DNA from: Gottfriedia luciferensis
GTDB taxonomy: Bacteria; Bacillota; Bacilli; Bacillales; Bacillaceae_G
NCBI RefSeq assembly: GCF_001712755.1
Contig: NZ_MDKC01000032.1
Span: forward strand, 248,001 to 312,000
DNA length: 64,000 nucleotides
Direction of reading: 5' to 3'
Part shown: positions 60,181-64,000 of the stretch, in pieces
Layout: each line of letters starts with the position of its first letter
How positions within the stretch are numbered: the stretch's first letter is position 1
The notes under the pieces: model-generated
The model's database searches: none
The model's input: the letters and a program-made list of their open reading frames with translations, nothing else
What the model was told of the DNA's origin: nothing
Position numbers and translations under genes: made by a program

Positions 60181-60206
60181 AGAAGAAGTGCATCCCACTT
60201 CTTCTC
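60181..60206 (-). terminator. Rho-independent terminator of yloU-fakA
   Basis: AGAAGAAGTG / CACTTCTTCT stem with a short loop, followed on the minus strand by TTTTTATTTG, just after fakA. Confidence 0.82.
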
Positions 60207-60214
60207 TTTGTTTT

Positions 60215-61903
60215 TTATTCAATTGAAAAAATATACGAATATAAAGGCTGATTTCCGTTATGAACTTCAACTTCTAAATGATCAAAGCTCTCTTCGGCAA
60301 ATTCAACCAATTTTGAAATTTCTTCATCTGATACATCTTGACCATATAAGATTGTTAATATTTCAGAATCTTCATCAATCATATCTTGTAATAATTTTTT
60401 TGCAGCCTCAAATTGATTTGCATCTGTTGTAACAATTTTACTTTCAAGGATTCCCATGAAATGATCTTTTGTTATTTCTACGCCATCAATTTCAGTATCT
60501 CGAACCGCATAAGTTATTTGACCTGTTTTTACTGTCTTTAATGCATCTTGCATTCCTGATTTATTTTCAGCTAATGATGCAGTAGGATTAAATGCTAATA
60601 AAGCTGACATACCTTGAGGTACTGTTTTAGACGTAACAACTGCTACATTACATTCTGCAACAGATGCTGCTTGCTCAGCCGCCATCACGATATTTCCGTT
60701 GTTAGGAAGTACAATAACATTTTCTGCGTTACATTGTTCAATTGCTTTTACAATGTCTTCTGTACTAGGATTCATTGTTTGACCGCCTTCAATTACAACA
60801 GTTGCCCCAATACTTTCAAATAATGCTTTAATCCCTGATCCCATAGCTACCGTAACGATACCAAATTCTTGTTTTTCAGTAGGTTGTGTAGACTCATTTT
60901 TAGAAGGAGATTCATTTGAAACCTCTTCATGTAGTAAGTTAGTATGTTGTTCGCGCATATTTTCAGCTTTTAGTTTTAAAAAGCTTCCAAAACGTTGACC
61001 TAAATTAAATACTTCCCCAGGGTATTCAGCGTGAATATGAACTTTTACAATTTCATCATCAGCAACTACTAATAAAGAATCACCCCATGCACTTAACTCT
61101 TTACGGAAAGTGTCTATGTCAAAAGGATGTTTATTTAATTTTTCTTTTTCAAATCGCACCATAAATTCAGTACAGTATCCGTATACAATGTCTTCCGTAT
61201 TTAACATACTTTGTACATTTCGATGTTCTGCTTCAACAAGTTCCTCAAGTGAAAGAGTCGCCTCAGCACCTTCTAAGGAAATTTCTTCACCTTTTAATGA
61301 TGCTAAAAATCCTTCATAGACAAGTACTAAACCTTGGCCTCCGCTATCGACTACACCAACTTGTTTTAACACAGGTAGTAAGTCTGGGGTACGGTTTAAT
61401 GATGCATTTGCTTCAATAATTGTTTCCTCAAGAAAAGGAATAAATTCTTCATGTGTTTTTGCTATGACAACTGCTTTTTTTGCTGTTTCTCTTGCAACTG
61501 TTAAGATTGTTCCTTCAATAGGCTTCATAACAGCTTTATAAGCAGTTTCTACCCCTGCTTCTAATGCTAAAGCAAAATCAGTTGTTGAAATTGTATCCTT
61601 TGATTCAATCGATTTAGAAAAACCTCTAAATAATTGAGAAAGGATTACACCAGAATTTCCACGCGCCCCCATCAATAAGCCCTTTGCAAAGCTTTGACCA
61701 ACTTTTCCTACATGACTATTTGGTTTTTCTTTTACTTCCTTAGATCCAGAAGTAATAGAAAGATTCATATTTGTTCCAGTATCACCATCTGGTACTGGGA
61801 ATACATTTAATGAATCTACAAATTTTACATTTTTCGTTAAGTTATTTGCACCTTGAATCACCATATCTGCAAATAATTTACCGTCAATACGTTTTATCGA
61901 CAC
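60215..61903 (-). CDS. fakA: fatty acid kinase catalytic subunit FakA (YloV)
   Basis: 562 residues. Phosphorylates FakB-bound exogenous fatty acids to acyl-phosphate for PlsX/PlsY. N-terminal DAK2 domain (1-200) with the Mg-ATP motif FPVPDGDTGTNM and MGARGNSGVILSQ; a middle domain and a C-terminal DegV-like region (about 340-562). The start is GTG (61901-61903), 5 nt after GGAGGAG. Named by homology to staphylococcal FakA; yloV in B. subtilis. Follows yloU. Confidence 0.94.
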   Translation of the reverse strand: MSIKRIDGKLFADMVIQGANNLTKNVKFVDSLNVFPVPDGDTGTNMNLSITSGSKEVKEKPNSHVGKVGQSFAKGLLMGARGNSGVILSQLFRGFSKSIESKDTISTTDFALALEAGVETAYKAVMKPIEGTILTVARETAKKAVVIAKTHEEFIPFLEETIIEANASLNRTPDLLPVLKQVGVVDSGGQGLVLVYEGFLASLKGEEISLEGAEATLSLEELVEAEHRNVQSMLNTEDIVYGYCTEFMVRFEKEKLNKHPFDIDTFRKELSAWGDSLLVVADDEIVKVHIHAEYPGEVFNLGQRFGSFLKLKAENMREQHTNLLHEEVSNESPSKNESTQPTEKQEFGIVTVAMGSGIKALFESIGATVVIEGGQTMNPSTEDIVKAIEQCNAENVIVLPNNGNIVMAAEQAASVAECNVAVVTSKTVPQGMSALLAFNPTASLAENKSGMQDALKTVKTGQITYAVRDTEIDGVEITKDHFMGILESKIVTTDANQFEAAKKLLQDMIDEDSEILTILYGQDVSDEEISKLVEFAEESFDHLEVEVHNGNQPLYSYIFSIE

Positions 61904-61926
61904 AAATTCTCCTCCTTAATGCGTCT

Positions 61927-62289
61927 TTACAGGTTAGCTACTTTCACACCTTGAACAAAAATATTAACAGAGTCAACTGATAATCCTAATGTTTGATCAA
62001 GAGTATACTTCACTTTATTTTGTACGTTATTAGCAACCTCAGAAATCTTCGTACCATAGCTTACAATTATGTACATATCGATATTAACGTCCTCACCTAC
62101 TTGGCGAACAATAACACCTTTTGTAAAGTTATCTTTTTTTAGGATTTCTGTAAGACCATCCTTAATTTGTTTCTTAGAAGCCATTCCAACAATACCGTAA
62201 CAATCAACGGCAGCTCCACCAGCAATTGTAGCGATCACATCTGTACCAATCTCGATTGTTCCATATTGAGTTTTCATTTCTAATGACAT
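61927..62289 (-). CDS. yloU: Asp23/Gls24-family protein YloU
   Basis: 120 residues, DUF322. Family members are envelope-associated stress proteins; the specific role of YloU is unclear. GTIEIGTDVIATIAGGAAVDCYGIVGMASK and VDSVNIFVQGVKV are typical. An AAGGGGGA ribosome binding site is present. Divergent from rpmB and upstream of fakA, as in B. subtilis. Confidence 0.94.
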   Translation of the reverse strand: MSLEMKTQYGTIEIGTDVIATIAGGAAVDCYGIVGMASKKQIKDGLTEILKKDNFTKGVIVRQVGEDVNIDMYIIVSYGTKISEVANNVQNKVKYTLDQTLGLSVDSVNIFVQGVKVANL

Positions 62290-62346
62290 ATTTTGGTCCC
62301 CCTTATTGGATAATCCAAGTATAGTTAGTTATACTACTTACTTATT

Positions 62347-62375
62347 ATTGTATACCTTTTTCCAAAATAATTCTA
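62347..62375 (-). promoter_or_regulatory. candidate promoter of yloU-fakA
   Basis: Minus-strand TAGAAT (62370-62375), 17-bp spacer, TACAAT (62347-62352). Good -10, poor -35. Confidence 0.4.
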
Positions 62376-62637
62376 TTGACTCACTACTATTATTAGCATT
62401 TCAATAATATTCATGGTTAATTATAGAAAATACAATTTTTAATGAAATTCTTTTAAGGTAAGTCGGGTGGTCCCTCTTTAATATTTTGTATATCAGACAT
62501 TTCGATGTCAAGGTTTTTTTCTTGAACAACTTACCAATAACTGTTGCATTAAGTAGAGCGGTATGATAAATTATAGTAGTGTTTGAATGAAAATAATCAT
62601 TGAAATGTTATTCCGTTTTTTGTTAGGAGGGAAATAG
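62376..62637. other. rpmB upstream region
   Basis: Divergent intergenic space between yloU and rpmB. It holds the candidate rpmB promoter TTGCAT (62544-62549), 17-bp spacer, TAAATT (62567-62572) on the plus strand, and a small palindrome GACATTTCGATGTC (about 62497-62510) followed by a T-rich stretch. No gene. Confidence 0.45.
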
Positions 62638-62826
62638 ATGGCTCGTGTTTGTGTAATCACAGGAAGAAAGTCTCGTTCTGGTAACAGTCGCTCTCACGCT
62701 ATGAATGCTTCAAAACGTACTTGGGGTGCTAACCTTCAAAAAGTTCGTATTTTAGTAAACGGTAAACCAAAGCGTGTTTACGTTTCAGCGAGAGCATTAA
62801 AATCAGGTAAAATTGAACGCGTTTAA
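62638..62826 (+). CDS. rpmB: 50S ribosomal protein L28
   Basis: 62 residues, the only clear plus-strand gene. [36 protein letters not shown] and [15 protein letters not shown] are diagnostic of bL28. A TAGGAGGGAAA ribosome binding site is present. Has one Cys in the N-terminal motif, the non-zinc form. Converges with spoVM on a shared terminator, the arrangement known in B. subtilis. Confidence 0.98.
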   Translation: MARVCVITGRKSRSGNSRSHAMNASKRTWGANLQKVRILVNGKPKRVYVSARALKSGKIERV

Positions 62827-62840
62827 TTTATTAACGTACT

Positions 62841-62870
62841 AAAAAGCATAGCGATCCGCTATGCTTTTTT
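62841..62870. terminator. bidirectional terminator between rpmB and spoVM
   Basis: AAAAAGCATAGCG / CGCTATGCTTTTTT stem with a 3-nt loop, flanked by A and T runs on both sides; serves rpmB and possibly spoVM. Confidence 0.9.
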
Positions 62871-62923
62871 ACTTTTTTTATGATACCTGTTGCCTCTAAC
62901 CAAAATACTCTACTCCAATTAAG

Positions 62924-63007
62924 CTAAGCGTCTTTTTTAAATGTACTCAGCATGGCGCGAACAAGTCCGCCAAGAAATCTAGGTAATTTAATCGTATAAA
63001 ATCTCAT
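62924..63007 (-). CDS. spoVM: stage V sporulation protein SpoVM
   Basis: 27-residue peptide starting MRFYTIKLPRFLGGLVRAML, clearly SpoVM (26 residues in B. subtilis). An amphipathic helix that senses the convex forespore membrane and anchors SpoIVA to start coat assembly. The kink-forming Pro9 is kept (KLPRFLGG). A GTAGGAGGG ribosome binding site stands 5 nt upstream. Lies between rpmB and thiN as in B. subtilis. Direct evidence that the organism is an endospore former. Confidence 0.96.
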   Translation of the reverse strand: MRFYTIKLPRFLGGLVRAMLSTFKKDA

Positions 63008-63101
63008 GCTTTCCCTCCTACAAGCTTTCTAGCATTTTTAAGGAAAAGATTAATCCTATTACATTCTACTTGCGTTGAGCGAAAACTATGACATGAAATT
63101 G

Positions 63102-63743
63102 TTAATCTTTGCTCCTTACTACTAATGCTATGCCTTCGCTAAATGAAATAGACCCTTCACTCTCTAGTAGTTCATTGCTTACACATAGTGATGATCCAAT
63201 TTCCAATAAATGATTAGTTAGTGGGTATTTAAAGCCCTTTAAAGTTAAATTTACTACATTAGCACCTAATGAAAAAAAGGATACGTATTTAAAATGCTGC
63301 AGTTTACTAATGAAATGGGTACCTTGCAAAATGACATATATTTCGTTATATTCATCAACGATTTTTATTGGAACACCAGAATTCATAAATTTTATTAATA
63401 ATGTAATACTTCCAAACTCATGATCTAAACGTTTTCCGGTAACACAATGGATAAAAATCTCTTCTGGTTTTTGTTTAATTGCCCACTGAATAGCAAGTTC
63501 TAAATCTGTTTCATCTTTTTCAGGAGGGTAAATAAAAACATTTGGAACAAGCCCTTTTATCTTTTCTAAATTCTCATTACTTAAAGAATCAAAATCACCG
63601 AATATTGCCTCTGGAATTAATCCTTCTTCAATTAAGTAATGAGCTCCATTATCTACGCCAATCAGTATCTGGTTTTCGTCTTTCTGAGTAATTTCAGTAA
63701 TTGTATTTGATTTCGGTCCTGCACCTACAATATGTATAATCAA
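63102..63743 (-). CDS. thiN: thiamine pyrophosphokinase
   Basis: About 213 residues. Converts thiamine to thiamine diphosphate using ATP. VDNGAHYL, GDFDSLS, KDETDLELAI and GKRLDHEFG are the ordered active-site motifs. A GTG at 63755 overlaps the AAAGGTGG site; the TTG at 63743, 8 nt downstream, is preferred and matches the shorter B. subtilis start. Between spoVM and rpe. Confidence 0.95.
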   Translation of the reverse strand: MIIHIVGAGPKSNTITEITQKDENQILIGVDNGAHYLIEEGLIPEAIFGDFDSLSNENLEKIKGLVPNVFIYPPEKDETDLELAIQWAIKQKPEEIFIHCVTGKRLDHEFGSITLLIKFMNSGVPIKIVDEYNEIYVILQGTHFISKLQHFKYVSFFSLGANVVNLTLKGFKYPLTNHLLEIGSSLCVSNELLESEGSISFSEGIALVVRSKD

Positions 63744-63766
63744 TTTTTCTTCCACCTTTAAAAAAA

Positions 63767-63789
63767 ATGCAATCGAATGTCGATTGCAT
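63767..63789. terminator. terminator between rpe and thiN
   Basis: Perfect ATGCAATCG / CGATTGCAT stem with a 5-nt loop and A/T runs on both sides; would end transcription from rpe. Confidence 0.85.
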
Positions 63790-63835
63790 TTTTTGTTTCA
63801 TAATTAGATTTTCCATGCAATTTTAGATGATTACA

Positions 63836-64000
63836 TTACCCTCTAATTTTCGCTATAGCTTCTTTTCTGTCTTCCTTATTATAAACTGCTGAACCGGCTA
63901 CTAATACGGTAGCACCTGCTTCTATACAAATTTTAGCCGTATGCTCGTCAATGCCACCGTCTATTTCGATTTCAACTGATAAATTGCGTTCTTTAATCAA
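63836..64000 (-). CDS. rpe: ribulose-phosphate 3-epimerase, 3' end only
   Basis: The last 54 residues plus stop; the 5' part lies outside. IEIDGGIDEHTAKICIEAGATVLVAGSAVYN is the C-terminal phosphate-binding region of Rpe (TIM barrel), which interconverts ribulose-5-phosphate and xylulose-5-phosphate. Position before thiN fits the rpe-thiN-spoVM order of B. subtilis. Confidence 0.92.
   Translation of the reverse strand: MIKERNLSVEIEIDGGIDEHTAKICIEAGATVLVAGSAVYNKEDRKEAIAKIRG

Overview
The window is a piece of the conserved housekeeping core of a low-GC, endospore-forming member of the Bacillales. Gene order follows the Bacillus subtilis stretch from rpe to mlpA, read here backwards: almost every gene is on the minus strand. 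spoVM, codY, fapR, sigD, polC and a clpQ/clpY pair, together with AT-rich DNA and strong GGAGG ribosome binding sites, support Bacillaceae. The species cannot be fixed from the sequence alone. No tRNA, rRNA, CRISPR, prophage, transposase or toxin-antitoxin operon was recognised.

Layout from left to right; transcription mostly runs right to left. 1-5100: mlpA (partial), ylxY, pnp, rpsO. 5100-12250: ribF, truB, rbfA, infB, ylxQ, rnpM, nusA, rimP, the translation and transcription-factor operon. 12490-26320: polC, proS, rseP, dxr, cdsA, uppS, frr, pyrH, tsf, rpsB, which join replication, isoprenoid, lipid and cell-wall carrier synthesis to ribosome recycling. 26740-32470: sigD, a 1.2 kb gap, then codY, clpY, clpQ and xerC. 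32540-39400: trmFO, topA, a frameshifted dprA, sucD, sucC. 39770-44750: rnhB, rbgA, lepB, rplS, trmD, rimM, khpA, rpsP. 44890-52480: ffh, ylxM, ftsY, smc, rnc (SRP and chromosome segregation). 52580-56150: acpP, fabG, fabD, plsX, fapR, the fatty-acid and phospholipid operon under FapR. 56260-64000: recG, sdaAA, sdaAB, fakA, yloU, divergent rpmB, spoVM, thiN and the 3' end of rpe.

The interest lies in departures from the textbook order. (1) The flagellar/chemotaxis cluster that separates codY and sigD in B. subtilis is absent, leaving sigD intact beside a 1.2 kb gap. That gap holds a possible 32-residue membrane peptide gene and a perfect 16-bp inverted repeat. (2) dprA carries what looks like a single-base deletion. 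(3) ylxP and ylqD are missing from their usual places; the ylxP slot holds two tandem hairpin repeats of about 123 bp. A third copy lies after pnp and a remnant after proS, and all sit at or next to a stop codon. (4) A structured, GC-richer segment ending in a terminator lies just upstream of smc. (5) YlxY has lost its catalytic Asp-Asp pair. (6) FapR-box-like operators flank the fapR promoter region, and a perfect palindrome overlaps a probable topA promoter.
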